Positions 26,711 through 35,295 of a stretch of DNA of 64,000 bases are shown piece by piece. The notes under the pieces were generated by a model. The model was not told the origin of the DNA and did no database searches. It saw nothing but the letters and a program-made list of their open reading frames with translations. The translations under genes were made by a program, and so were the position numbers. Location: assembly GCA_017548605.1 (NCBI GenBank), contig JAFYZT010000037.1, forward strand, positions 52,353 to 116,352, in the 5' to 3' direction. Within the stretch, counting starts at the first letter, position 1, and every line of letters begins with the position of its first letter. The stretch is from Prevotella sp. Lineage in GTDB: Bacteria > Bacteroidota > Bacteroidia > Bacteroidales > Bacteroidaceae.

Positions 26711-28012
26711 ATGTCAAATATGAAAAAGTTAATCCTTCTATTATTATTGCCCATTCTTATAGTGTGTACAGCAAAAGGTCAAGAAGAAACAGCAGTAGAA
26801 CAGTACAATCTTGGCATTGAAGCCTTCAATGCTCAGAGATATGAAGAGGCAGCAAAATGGTATCTCAAAGCAGCAGAACAAGGACTTGCTGTGGCTCAAT
26901 ACAATATTGGGCTCTTGAATTATAATGGTCAAGGAGTCCCGCAAAACTATGAAGAGGCAGCAAAATGGTATCTCAAAGCAGCAGAACAGGGTTTTGCTGA
27001 GGCTCAAAACAATTTAGGGGTCTTGTATGATAAAGGTCAAGGAGTCCCGCAAAACTATGAAGAGGCAGCAAAATGGTATTTCAAAGCAGCAGAACAGGGT
27101 CATGCTGGGGCTCAATGCAATTTAGGGAACTTGTATTATAAAGGTCAAGGAGTCCCGCAAAACTATAAAGAGACAGCAAAATGGTATCTCAAAGCAGCAG
27201 AACAGGGTCATGCTAGGGCTCAATACAATTTAGGGGTCTTGTATTGTGAAGGTCAAGGAGTTCCGCAAAACTATAAAGAGGCGGCAAAATGGTATCTCAA
27301 AGCAGCAGAACAGGGTGATGCTGTGGCTCAATACAATTTAGGGCTCTTGTATGATAAAGGTCAAGGAGTCCCGCAAAACTATAAAGAGGCAGCAAAATGG
27401 TATCTCAAGGCAGCAGAACAGGGTCATGCTGGGGCTCAATACAATTTAGGGAACTTGTATTATAAAGGTCAAGGAGTTCCGCAAAACTACAAAGAGGCGG
27501 CAAAATGGTATCTCAAAGCAGCAGAACAGGGTTTTGCTGAGGCTCAAAACAATTTAGGGGTCTTGTATGATAAAGGTCAAGGAGTTCCGCAAAACTACAA
27601 AGAGGCGGCAAAATGGTATCTCAAGGCAGCAGAACAGGGTCATGCTGTGGCTCAACACAATTTAGGGAACTTGTATTATAAAGGTCAAGGAGTTCCGCAA
27701 AACTATAAAGAGGCAGCAAAATGGTATCTCAAGGCAGCAGAACAAGGAATTGCTGACGCTCAATTCAATTTAGGGCTCTTGTATTATGATGGTCAAGGAG
27801 TCCCGCAAAACTATAAAGAGGCAGCAAAATGGTCTCGTAAGGCAGCAGAACAGGGTCATGCTGGTGCTCAATACAATTTAGGAACCTTGTATTATAATGG
27901 TCAAGGAGTCCCGCAAAACATCTCAGAAGCAGAGAAATGGTTTCAGAAAGCAGCAGGTCAAGGCAACAACCAAGCAAAAGAAGTTTTGCGGAAAATTCGT
28001 AAGAACAAATAA
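26711..28012 (+). CDS. Secreted Sel1-repeat protein
   Basis: Protein of 433 residues with a signal peptide (KKLILLLLLPILIVCTAKGQ) and ten complete 36-residue Sel1-like repeats (residues 44-403, consensus YKEAAKWYLKAAEQGHAxAQYNLGxLYYKGQGVPQN) plus a degenerate eleventh and a basic tail. Sel1 repeats form an alpha-solenoid that scaffolds protein-protein contacts; the product is predicted periplasmic. An ATG at 26720 is an equally good start. The repeats are almost identical at DNA level, so copy number may vary. It is followed 12 nt later by the J-like gene, so the two form an operon. First gene of the accessory island. Confidence 0.88.
   Translation: MSNMKKLILLLLLPILIVCTAKGQEETAVEQYNLGIEAFNAQRYEEAAKWYLKAAEQGLAVAQYNIGLLNYNGQGVPQNYEEAAKWYLKAAEQGFAEAQNNLGVLYDKGQGVPQNYEEAAKWYFKAAEQGHAGAQCNLGNLYYKGQGVPQNYKETAKWYLKAAEQGHARAQYNLGVLYCEGQGVPQNYKEAAKWYLKAAEQGDAVAQYNLGLLYDKGQGVPQNYKEAAKWYLKAAEQGHAGAQYNLGNLYYKGQGVPQNYKEAAKWYLKAAEQGFAEAQNNLGVLYDKGQGVPQNYKEAAKWYLKAAEQGHAVAQHNLGNLYYKGQGVPQNYKEAAKWYLKAAEQGIADAQFNLGLLYYDGQGVPQNYKEAAKWSRKAAEQGHAGAQYNLGTLYYNGQGVPQNISEAEKWFQKAAGQGNNQAKEVLRKIRKNK
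26840..27919 (+). repeat. Ten tandem 108-bp units inside the Sel1 gene
   Basis: Each unit encodes one 36-residue repeat and contains nearly invariant blocks such as GGTCAAGGAGT(C/T)CCGCAAAA and GAGGC(A/G)GCAAAATGGTATCT. Differences cluster in three or four variable codons. The low divergence points to recent expansion or ongoing homogenisation. Confidence 0.9.
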
Positions 28013-28024
28013 GCACATAGAACT

Positions 28025-28969
28025 ATGATAACAGATATTTCTAACAATCCGTTTAGCATTTTAGGCTTGCCCGCCAATGCGACGAGAGTAGAGATTGACC
28101 AATGTCACAATGAGTTAATAGAGGGTCTGAAACAACAAGGGCAGTCCTATGAATCTTTAGAAGAAATCGATAAAGCCTATCAGGCAGTAATCTCACCAAT
28201 TCATCATTGGCATCATGCTTCTTTCTGGTTTGTCTGTGTCTCAGATAAAGATCGACATGCGCTACAATACGTAGAAGAAGGATTATATGAAAAGGCTATC
28301 GAAATGTGGGAGGAAAAACTGAACTATGCAAGTCTGCATAACATGATGCTTTGTTATGTTTTGATGGGAGAGGATGAAATCCATAACTACGCAAAGGCTT
28401 TCTACTATGCGAGATGTCTTTTCCTTGGAGGGAGTAATTTTGAACTGTTTACAGACTGTGTGGGTGAATCGGGCAAAGAGGCGGTAGATGAGGCTAAAAT
28501 ATTTCTGGACGTAGTGTTTTCACAAACAACGGCAAAGAAATCCACCCTTTACGCATTGTTGGGAAACAAAGAATGGATGGATTATGTAAGGGGGAAATGG
28601 GTGGATGCCGACGAGGCTGATGCTGGAGCAGAGAATATGAGAAACATCATCAACATGGCTGAACATGCAAAGCAAGCAGAAAAAGCGGAGAGATCCAAGA
28701 AATCTTACTTTTGGTGGATATGGACGTTACTATTCCCCGTTTACCTGTATTTTAATCATTGTTATCAAAACAGCCATAAGCCAAAACCGTTTGAATCGCC
28801 AACGGAGACAATACAAAACCACCTGGATTCACTTCAACGAGTTCGTGAAAAAATGTTGGACACTGCTCATATCAAAAGAGAGTTGAGAAAAATAGATGAA
28901 AAGCATGAAGCAGAATACCATAGTTTGAAAGAAAAAATAGAGGAGAGAAAAAAACGGCTAAAAGAATAG
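28025..28969 (+). CDS. J-domain-like membrane protein lacking HPD
   Basis: Protein of 314 residues. The N-terminus (NPFSILGLPANATRVEIDQC) strongly resembles the first helix of a J domain, but the HPD tripeptide needed to stimulate Hsp70 is absent. A helical middle part with TPR-like pairs (YVEEGLYEKAIEMWEEK) follows. One membrane helix lies at about residues 233-253 (FWWIWTLLFPVYLYF), then a charged coiled-coil tail rich in Lys and Glu. No signal peptide. Probably cotranscribed with the Sel1 gene. Function is unknown; an adaptor role is an inference. Confidence 0.7.
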   Translation: MITDISNNPFSILGLPANATRVEIDQCHNELIEGLKQQGQSYESLEEIDKAYQAVISPIHHWHHASFWFVCVSDKDRHALQYVEEGLYEKAIEMWEEKLNYASLHNMMLCYVLMGEDEIHNYAKAFYYARCLFLGGSNFELFTDCVGESGKEAVDEAKIFLDVVFSQTTAKKSTLYALLGNKEWMDYVRGKWVDADEADAGAENMRNIINMAEHAKQAEKAERSKKSYFWWIWTLLFPVYLYFNHCYQNSHKPKPFESPTETIQNHLDSLQRVREKMLDTAHIKRELRKIDEKHEAEYHSLKEKIEERKKRLKE

Positions 28970-29037
28970 CAAGAGTAAAAAACGGGGAAGCCGAAAACCA
29001 TAAAGAGTAGGCGTTACACAAATATACAATCATTATC

Positions 29038-29193
29038 ATGAAAAAGATACTTTTTGTTACATTCGCATTGATGCTTACGACAAGCACTGTTGCCAAACAG
29101 AGTTGGCCAATGGGTAGTTGACCGGAGCAGAACTGGCCTCTGAATTTAGTGGACAGCATTGAAGTCACAATGCTATTCAGTCCAACAATATGA
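29038..29193 (+). pseudogene. Small secreted WP-repeat peptide with in-frame TGA (wpp1)
   Basis: A start at 29038 gives signal peptide MKKILFVTFALMLTTSTVAK followed by QSWPMGS and a TGA at 29119-29121. Reading on in the same frame gives PEQNWPLNLVDSIEV and ends at TGA 29191-29193. If the internal TGA were TGG, the peptide would have Trp-Pro at residues 23, 28 and 33, an exact 5-residue period. It therefore looks like a WP-repeat peptide with a nonsense change at a Trp codon, or a recoded TGA. A second member of the family is at 37620. Its last 17 nt overlap the convergent TPR-CHAT gene. Too short for routine gene finders. Confidence 0.55.
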
Positions 29194-32038
29194 ATGCAGC
29201 CCAGTATTGAGGGTCATTGTACTTACCATTATCAACTATTTGTAGGTGTTGTTGTGCGTTGTGGAAAGCTTCATGCTTCGACTGCCCTTGCAAAAGATTG
29301 TCATAGAAAGTCGTCATGAGGATTTGCGTGGCATTGTCGTCTACCTCCCAGAGACTCATGACAAGAGTCTGTACCCCTGCTTTCTTGAAACCGCGTTGAA
29401 GGCCAAAGACACCCTCGCCTTGGTTGATGTCGCCCAAGCCCGTTTGACAGGCAGAGAGTACAACAAGGTTGATACCTCGCAGGTCGAGATACGATATTTC
29501 CTGTGCAGTGAGTACGCCATCATCGGCTTCCATGGGGAGGTCTTGGCCTTTCAACTCATTCACCCCCGCCATGAATAATCCGCTGCGTGTTAGGGCTTTA
29601 TTTTCTAGTTCAGCTGCACTGCGACTGTCTTCCAGTCCAAGAAATAGGAAACTTTCCTGACGTTTCCAATAGTCGGCCTCTTCCTCTTTCCAGTAGAAAC
29701 CGTGAGTGGCGATGTGAAGGATTCTCGGACGATGTGCGGAAAGTTGTTTCACCGATGTTTCCGTGGCATCCTTCCCCGTAATTGCATATGCTTCTTGCTT
29801 CTTTTTGTCAAACAATTCTTTGATTCCTTTAACTTCATCTAAGGTATAAGGCAGGTAAGGTATTTTTGCTTTTGCTCCACGTATGCCGAGGCTGTCAATG
29901 AATGCATGGTGAAGAGCAACAGAAATGTCTCCTGTCCCTTCCTTATGAGTGTAGTCGCTGATGACGACATCATAATCAACTCCACCATATAATACAGCAT
30001 TTCTCTTTTCTCCTTTGGTATGGATAGGGGTGGTTGCCATTATTCCTTCTCCCCTTTCTTTCAAATCTATCACCTCTCTAGTTGATGATAGTCTATAAAT
30101 ATCAAATTCTTCCATCCCCGGAGAATATTCTATCCCGATATTATGAAGAACTCCTGAAGGCGAGAAATAGATACGTCGGATACCCTGTAATTCCTGTTGC
30201 AAAGGTTGCCACACCAAGGTTGTCTGATCAGGACAATAGTAAAACTTCGTGTCGTTCAACTCTTGTAGTTGCCGTTGTTCAAACAATGGGATGAACTTCG
30301 GTTCCTTGTCATCCTTGCGTAAGGTGAGAGCGGCCACCATCGTACTGTCAGAGTAATAAACTGGGAAGGAAAGAAACTCTATTGCTATCTCATCGGGCTC
30401 GAGTGCTTGTTGAACATCCTGCCATGTTATGCGCAGTTTCTGTGTGAAGTCTCCGTTGGCATTTGAAATTTTCATCAATGCTTGTTCCAAGTTTTTAACA
30501 ACTGTAGCCAACGAATCACTGTTAATAGGACGCTTTTCAATTGGTGTTTCTTTTAGCCGTTGTAATAGCAAACGATTATTTCGTAATACTTCGAACATAC
30601 GTAGTGCATCTTCATCACCGCTCCCTTGTATCAGACGATTCATCTCAATATCAGTAGAGAGAAGCAGCCCTTTGGCGAAAAGTGCAGACTTGTCGTAAAG
30701 GTCAGGAGCAGTTGTGGCATTAGAACGATATGTGAAGAAAGGATAAAAGTCTGTGAACTGATTTATGTATTTCTCCCAATACATTGAACGTTGTTCGGAC
30801 GTTATTCCTGAAAATTGTTTGAGGATATGAGACTGGATAATTGATATGTTCTCGCTAAAATAGTGAAGAGCTTGAGAATAATCATCTAAAAAATAATTTA
30901 ATGTGACAATTTGGGTAAGAGATGACGCATAAAGAGGATGATTATTGCCTAAAATCTCCCTTCGAATGCTCATTGCTTTAGTGGCCAATTCCAAAGCACT
31001 GGTGATTGAACTAATCGCTTCTTCCTCATCTTCGGCGACAAATCCGTATAGGAGTAGATAATTGGCGCGGTTTGCTAAAAATGTTGCATAAATGGGGTGT
31101 TTTTCACCATATCTTGTCAGGAGTTCTTCATTGTAGAATTCTATTGCTTGATTGTTATTGTATAAGGCTTCAACACAAGCTGCACGACTAAAAATCTTTG
31201 ACCACTCTCCATCATACCATGACGTACTAAACAACTCCTGTTTCCATAGTTCATAAGCATAATTCCACCAAAACGTACCTAAATTATCATTAGAAATTGG
31301 ATACATCTCTATCGCCTTATTGATAATTTCATAAACGTAGCCATATTTTACGAATAATTCTTTTAAAAGTATAATGGCATTACTTCCCAATTCTATAGCC
31401 TTTTTGTAGTCGCCAAGATTAGAATAACATAATGCAAGATTATTGATAGTGACTGCAGAATTATACTTTGACTGAGCAGATTCTTCCAATGTGAAAATAT
31501 CCAACGCTTCTGTTCCAAATATCAATGATTTATGGTAGTCACCTAAATGAGAAATATATAAAGCGAGGTTCGATAAACATTGGGCATAAAGCGCATGATT
31601 TTCCCCCAATATATCCTTTCTTATTTCCATAGCCTTGGTGCAAATATCAACGGCCTCTTTGTAATCTGCATTTTGATAGTAATAATCGGCAAGGGTTACG
31701 AGTGCTGAAGCGTAATCAGAATCATTTTCCTTTAGTAATTCTTTTAATATTTCTACCCTCTGCTTACCTAATTCCACGGCTTTATCATACTTTCCGAGAA
31801 AAAAATAGTAACGGGCGAGAGAATAAAGAATATTTGTGGCGTAGTTTATGTCGTTTTGACTATGTAGTTTTCCATATCCTTCTTTATACAACTCTAAAAG
31901 ACGTATTGCTTCTTGGTAATTACCATGTTTGGCGGCACTATCGCTTTGTTGATACCATCCAATAAGTTGTTCTTCGGTCTGACTATACAAAGATGCAGAA
32001 GATAAAAAAATGAAGAATAGGAAGATGATTCTTTGCAT
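29177..32038 (-). CDS. Secreted TPR-CHAT caspase-like protease
   Basis: Protein of 953 residues. A signal peptide (MQRIIFLFFIFLSSASLYSQ) is followed by tetratricopeptide repeats over about residues 25-420 (for example ALVTLADYYYQNADYKEAVD), then a linker and a CHAT domain from about residue 600. The catalytic dyad is intact: His779 in HIATHGFYW and Cys864 in VVLSACQTGLGD. CHAT proteases are clan CD (caspase-like) cysteine peptidases that act in regulated proteolysis and self/non-self systems. Most defence CHATs are cytoplasmic; this one carries an export signal and so is predicted periplasmic or surface-exposed. Last gene of the leftward caspase-sigma-antisigma-CHAT operon, 100 nt after the anti-sigma gene. 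Confidence 0.92.
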   Translation of the reverse strand: MQRIIFLFFIFLSSASLYSQTEEQLIGWYQQSDSAAKHGNYQEAIRLLELYKEGYGKLHSQNDINYATNILYSLARYYFFLGKYDKAVELGKQRVEILKELLKENDSDYASALVTLADYYYQNADYKEAVDICTKAMEIRKDILGENHALYAQCLSNLALYISHLGDYHKSLIFGTEALDIFTLEESAQSKYNSAVTINNLALCYSNLGDYKKAIELGSNAIILLKELFVKYGYVYEIINKAIEMYPISNDNLGTFWWNYAYELWKQELFSTSWYDGEWSKIFSRAACVEALYNNNQAIEFYNEELLTRYGEKHPIYATFLANRANYLLLYGFVAEDEEEAISSITSALELATKAMSIRREILGNNHPLYASSLTQIVTLNYFLDDYSQALHYFSENISIIQSHILKQFSGITSEQRSMYWEKYINQFTDFYPFFTYRSNATTAPDLYDKSALFAKGLLLSTDIEMNRLIQGSGDEDALRMFEVLRNNRLLLQRLKETPIEKRPINSDSLATVVKNLEQALMKISNANGDFTQKLRITWQDVQQALEPDEIAIEFLSFPVYYSDSTMVAALTLRKDDKEPKFIPLFEQRQLQELNDTKFYYCPDQTTLVWQPLQQELQGIRRIYFSPSGVLHNIGIEYSPGMEEFDIYRLSSTREVIDLKERGEGIMATTPIHTKGEKRNAVLYGGVDYDVVISDYTHKEGTGDISVALHHAFIDSLGIRGAKAKIPYLPYTLDEVKGIKELFDKKKQEAYAITGKDATETSVKQLSAHRPRILHIATHGFYWKEEEADYWKRQESFLFLGLEDSRSAAELENKALTRSGLFMAGVNELKGQDLPMEADDGVLTAQEISYLDLRGINLVVLSACQTGLGDINQGEGVFGLQRGFKKAGVQTLVMSLWEVDDNATQILMTTFYDNLLQGQSKHEAFHNAQQHLQIVDNGKYNDPQYWAAFILLD

Positions 32039-32138
32039 GGATTGTGAGCCTTTTTATGTTTTGTTAAAAATCAGCTATTGAATTATTCTCTTAATCCTCT
32101 TTTAAAGGTTAAGGTTGATATGTAATAAAAAAGTGGCA

Positions 32139-32795
32139 TTACCAATTTTCTATTTCATTCAAGAGTTTCTTTATTTGGGTATTATCATTGGCCAAAGGTT
32201 TTAAATATTCTTTTGCCTTTTCCAGATTCTTGTCTTTGATATAGGCCATGGCCAGATAATAGGCTATATCATTTTCCATATAGCTATAATCAATATAATT
32301 GACATTTTCGGACAAGATATGATTATAGATGGTTTGAAGTCTTTCAATGATGGGTTCCATGTTTTTTTCCGTGCCTATCTTGTTGAATAAACTAGACAAC
32401 TCTTTTACGACCGCTTCATTATCACCTCCTCTGGAATTGGTCATTTCGTATGAAGAATAGTAGTCGATAAACAAGTCATCTATCTCATTTATCTTTTGGA
32501 TGTGTCTGATACCAAAAGTCAGCAATGTTAAAGCTGCGACGGATGCGACCCATCTGATGATTTTGGCGGTCTTAGTTCGTGAGACTTTTTTAGTCGCTAA
32601 CACCTCATCAACCACCTCGCTATCTTGTCGGACTCTTTCGTCGTTCATCTCCATAACCATCATAGCCATCATAAGAGTTTCCTTGCGGAGAACCTTGTCG
32701 GTTCTCAGGTCTGCAAGAAAGGTTTCTCTTTCTCCTGGGGACATCTGTCCAGTAAGATAACGTTCTATGCGTTCACTTTGATTGTTATTCTCCAT
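32139..32795 (-). CDS. Membrane anti-sigma factor-like protein with helical sensor domain
   Basis: Protein of 218 residues. The N-terminal cytoplasmic 78 residues (ERIERYLTGQMSPGERETFL) have the length and pattern of anti-sigma domains but no zinc-binding His/Cys set. One membrane helix lies at residues 79-98 (IIRWVASVAALTLLTFGIRH). The 120-residue extracytoplasmic part is helical, with a TPR-like end (YYLAMAYIKDKNLEKAKEYL). It overlaps the sigma factor gene by 11 nt, a typical sigma/anti-sigma arrangement. It would hold the sigma factor until a periplasmic signal, possibly cleavage by the neighbouring proteases, releases it; that mechanism is inference. Confidence 0.75.
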   Translation of the reverse strand: MENNNQSERIERYLTGQMSPGERETFLADLRTDKVLRKETLMMAMMVMEMNDERVRQDSEVVDEVLATKKVSRTKTAKIIRWVASVAALTLLTFGIRHIQKINEIDDLFIDYYSSYEMTNSRGGDNEAVVKELSSLFNKIGTEKNMEPIIERLQTIYNHILSENVNYIDYSYMENDIAYYLAMAYIKDKNLEKAKEYLKPLANDNTQIKKLLNEIENW

Positions 32796-33366
32796 AAATC
32801 TTTGCTTCTAATTCTAGATACTTCTCCTTAAAAGAATCACGACACCTATATGCTGTGGCTTTGGCTGTGTTGGCGTTAGCCAGTCCGTTCATTTCAGCGA
32901 TGACATCCCAACTCAATCCATCGGCATAATGACTCCAAAGTAATTGTTTACATTTGTTGGTCATTGTTTTGAGGATAGAATGCACCAATTTGGCTTTCCT
33001 TTCCATTTCTTTGGCTTCTTCTTCATCAGAGCATATCTCCAATACTTCTTGTACATTTGCCAAAGAGATGCCGTATCTTGTTCCCATGCCCGAACCATTG
33101 ATTTCAATGATAGGTATTGTTCCTTTCTTGCCCAATATCTTTAACGATTGATTGATACAAATTTTTTTAAAATAGGAGCGAAGTTTGCCAAAATCTGTGA
33201 ACTTCTTGGAGGAGATATTGTGGAAAAGAGCCAAAGAAGATTCTTGATATATATCTTCTATATCGTCGCTTGACAATTTGGAATAGCGGAGTCGTAGGAA
33301 TGCCATGATGGCACTCCTATTGTCAGCGATGAACTGGTTAAATTTCGGTCCTTTTGTGCCTTTCAT
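32785..33366 (-). CDS. ECF-type RNA polymerase sigma factor
   Basis: Protein of 193 residues. Region 2 is at about residues 15-80 (MAFLRLRYSKLSSDDIEDIYQESSLALF) and region 4 at about 125-180 (TNKCKQLLWSHYADGLSWDVIAEM with a helix-turn-helix). The linker is short, as in extracytoplasmic-function sigma factors. It lies 9 nt after the caspase-like gene and overlaps the anti-sigma gene by 11 nt. No second copy of a distinct, non-housekeeping promoter was recognised in the island, so its regulon is unknown. Confidence 0.88.
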   Translation of the reverse strand: MKGTKGPKFNQFIADNRSAIMAFLRLRYSKLSSDDIEDIYQESSLALFHNISSKKFTDFGKLRSYFKKICINQSLKILGKKGTIPIIEINGSGMGTRYGISLANVQEVLEICSDEEEAKEMERKAKLVHSILKTMTNKCKQLLWSHYADGLSWDVIAEMNGLANANTAKATAYRCRDSFKEKYLELEAKIYGE

Positions 33367-33375
33367 ATTGAGAAG

Positions 33376-34266
33376 TTAAAAACTGGCCTCTGTTACTAAT
33401 GTTTGTGTCCGTGGCCAAAGCCCACTTATCTTGACGGCTCGTTCCACGTAGTTCTTGAAAGTTTGGGCATCTTTTCCCAACGAAGACATTAATGAGAGAA
33501 CAAGATAAAGATGATACGATAAAGCACCATATACCTTACCCGTAACCAAGATTTCAGTGTTTCTTTCACGTGAACGGCAAGCTTCAAGGAACAATACTGG
33601 TGAGAGATCATTACCCTTCTCAACTGAATAATGTTTAACATTTGTTCGTGGTGGATTATACTGATGACTAGGGTTTGGAGTTAGCCCTTCGCTCGTTCCC
33701 CTCACCATTTCCATACCTATGCGTGACGTCTCGCCAGCGTGACAGGCATCCATAATAACGTAGAGCATCCCTGTTGGCCCCATATTGGTGCGAAGTTTTT
33801 TGAAATAGCCATTCAACTCATCGTCAGTGAGGTGCTTTTCTCCATGATAGCCTTGAATATCAAATTCTCTCCCAGCATCGACTGGCACCAAAGACTCGTC
33901 CCAACCATCCTGTTCGTCATCTTTTGGAAAACCTTTTATCAAACCGTCTTCCACTGGTTGTCCGTGACAGGAGAAGTGAAGGTAGACAATGTCACCTTTC
34001 TTTGTGTTGTTGATGAAAGAAGTGAGGGAAGTCTTGATTCCTTTATAGGTGGCCTGTTCATTGATGATGCTTAAGACTTGAAATCCTTTTTGCTGTAGCA
34101 TATCTTTCAAAAGAATCACATCCTCTGCACCATGGATGTCGTTCCATGCCGTGCGGCCATTTGCCTTGTAGGTAGATATGCCCACCATGAAAGCCCTTTT
34201 ACGTTGAGCATCAATAGCCATGGGAAAAGCCAAGAGCACCATCAAGAGAATCAGTATCTTTTTCAT
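33376..34266 (-). CDS. Secreted caspase family (peptidase C14-like) protein
   Basis: Protein of 296 residues from the ATG at 34266; 20 further in-frame upstream codons are rejected because they cross the promoter. Signal peptide MKKILILLMVLLAFPMAIDA, then a p20-like caspase domain: RAFMVGISTYKANGRTAW, His101 in LHFSCHGQPVED, an acidic DDEQDGWDESLVPVD segment, and Cys175 in IMDACHAGET. The dyad is intact, so an active cysteine peptidase is likely; bacterial members usually cleave after Arg or Lys. First gene of the four-gene operon, with a promoter abutting the start codon. Predicted periplasmic or secreted. Confidence 0.92.
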   Translation of the reverse strand: MKKILILLMVLLAFPMAIDAQRKRAFMVGISTYKANGRTAWNDIHGAEDVILLKDMLQQKGFQVLSIINEQATYKGIKTSLTSFINNTKKGDIVYLHFSCHGQPVEDGLIKGFPKDDEQDGWDESLVPVDAGREFDIQGYHGEKHLTDDELNGYFKKLRTNMGPTGMLYVIMDACHAGETSRIGMEMVRGTSEGLTPNPSHQYNPPRTNVKHYSVEKGNDLSPVLFLEACRSRERNTEILVTGKVYGALSYHLYLVLSLMSSLGKDAQTFKNYVERAVKISGLWPRTQTLVTEASF

Positions 34267-34271
34267 ACTTG

Positions 34272-34302
34272 CAAATATAAGGATTATTATCGAAAAAGAC
34301 AA
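34272..34302 (-). promoter_or_regulatory. Promoter of the caspase operon, abutting the start codon
   Basis: Minus strand: -33 TTG (34302-34300), a 20-nt spacer, -7 TATATTTG (34279-34272), then only five bases (CAAGT) before the ATG at 34266. Transcription should begin at or next to the A of ATG, so the mRNA may be leaderless. Confidence 0.7.
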
Positions 34303-34446
34303 GCAGAAAAAGCTATATTTTAACACTACAGTTTAATAATTTATGGTTATAATCTTTTTCATTTTTCGTGTTTACTTTTTTAAGGTAAATGGTATTAAGA
34401 TAATGAAAAGGCATTCTTGCCAAAATAGATACAATAAACATTGATT

Positions 34447-34866
34447 ATGAAAAATAAATTAATTATTGAAGTCCTTTTAATTCTTTTTTGCTTTTCCTAT
34501 AGTGAAATGGTGTATGCAAGGCTGAGGATGAAGGTGAGATATGAACAAGTAGACGCTTTTAGAAGGCGCATAGCAGTAGGTACAGGTGTAGCCAGTTCCC
34601 ATTTAGAAAAGGTAGCGAGACGTAATAATCCTTATATCTCAACAAATAAGAGTCATACGTCTTGTATGAAAGATTCCGATTCCATTAACGAGAATCAAGC
34701 GTATGGAGAAAATAATACGAAGCCCAGCCATGACACTACGAACTATGTGGTATCTTCGTTTAACCATTTTCAAGAGCCAAATCCGCCATTATGGCCATGG
34801 ACATTGATGAGTATCGGTGTGGTTGGAGGCTTATTTCTTTATGAACAACGTAAGACTAAACAATAA
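34447..34866 (+). CDS. Small envelope protein with N- and C-terminal hydrophobic segments
   Basis: Protein of 139 residues from the ATG at 34447. N-terminal signal or anchor (KLIIEVLLILFCFSYSEMVY), a basic stretch with RLRMKVRYEQVDAFRRR, a Ser/Asn-rich middle and a C-terminal membrane helix (WPWTLMSIGVVGGLFLYEQ). No family recognised. It starts the rightward half of the island, divergent from the caspase operon across 180 nt, and is followed 5 nt later by the next small gene. Confidence 0.65.
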   Translation: MKNKLIIEVLLILFCFSYSEMVYARLRMKVRYEQVDAFRRRIAVGTGVASSHLEKVARRNNPYISTNKSHTSCMKDSDSINENQAYGENNTKPSHDTTNYVVSSFNHFQEPNPPLWPWTLMSIGVVGGLFLYEQRKTKQ

Positions 34867-34871
34867 GAACA

Positions 34872-35273
34872 ATGAAAGTGAATAACAGATTTATAATCGC
34901 GGTAATTCTCGGCTTACTAATTATACAAAGATTAACAAGGGAAGATGATTCGTCTTCATCGTTATCAAAACAACAGCCGCGATCAGAGTACCATATTGTT
35001 GATTATGAAAAACGAGTAGTGGATGGCGTAATGTCGAAAAGAACTCCACAGAATGCGCCTTTACCCCTACCTACGCCCTCGTTACCAAAGATAGAATTGC
35101 CTAAAGTAGACATCTCTTCAACTCGTCAGGATCTTCAACATTATCTTCAGGAAGTTAAAGACAGCATCTCACACATACATCTAACGGAATCTGCCAGCAG
35201 AAATAATGAAACAGGCACTCCCGTCATTAATAGTGATACTGTCTCGATAAGTGCCCTGGACACCATAAAATAA
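34872..35273 (+). CDS. Small membrane-anchored protein with proline-rich linker
   Basis: Protein of 133 residues. One N-terminal hydrophobic helix (FIIAVILGLLIIQ), then an extracytoplasmic part with a serine run, a proline-rich linker (PLPLPTPSLPKIELPK) and a hydrophilic tail. No family recognised. It sits 5 nt after the previous gene and 22 nt before the next, in one operon. Confidence 0.65.
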   Translation: MKVNNRFIIAVILGLLIIQRLTREDDSSSSLSKQQPRSEYHIVDYEKRVVDGVMSKRTPQNAPLPLPTPSLPKIELPKVDISSTRQDLQHYLQEVKDSISHIHLTESASRNNETGTPVINSDTVSISALDTIK

Positions 35274-35295
35274 AAAACTAATTAAACAAAAAGTT

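Noticed and set aside
26840-27919. Regular 108-bp repeats considered as a CRISPR array
   Set aside because: Repeats are contiguous without unique spacers and encode Sel1 repeats in frame.
34799-34810. Trp-Pro-Trp in the 139-residue island protein as a third WP-repeat peptide
   Set aside because: A single WPW at the edge of a membrane helix is a common interfacial pattern and lacks repetition.
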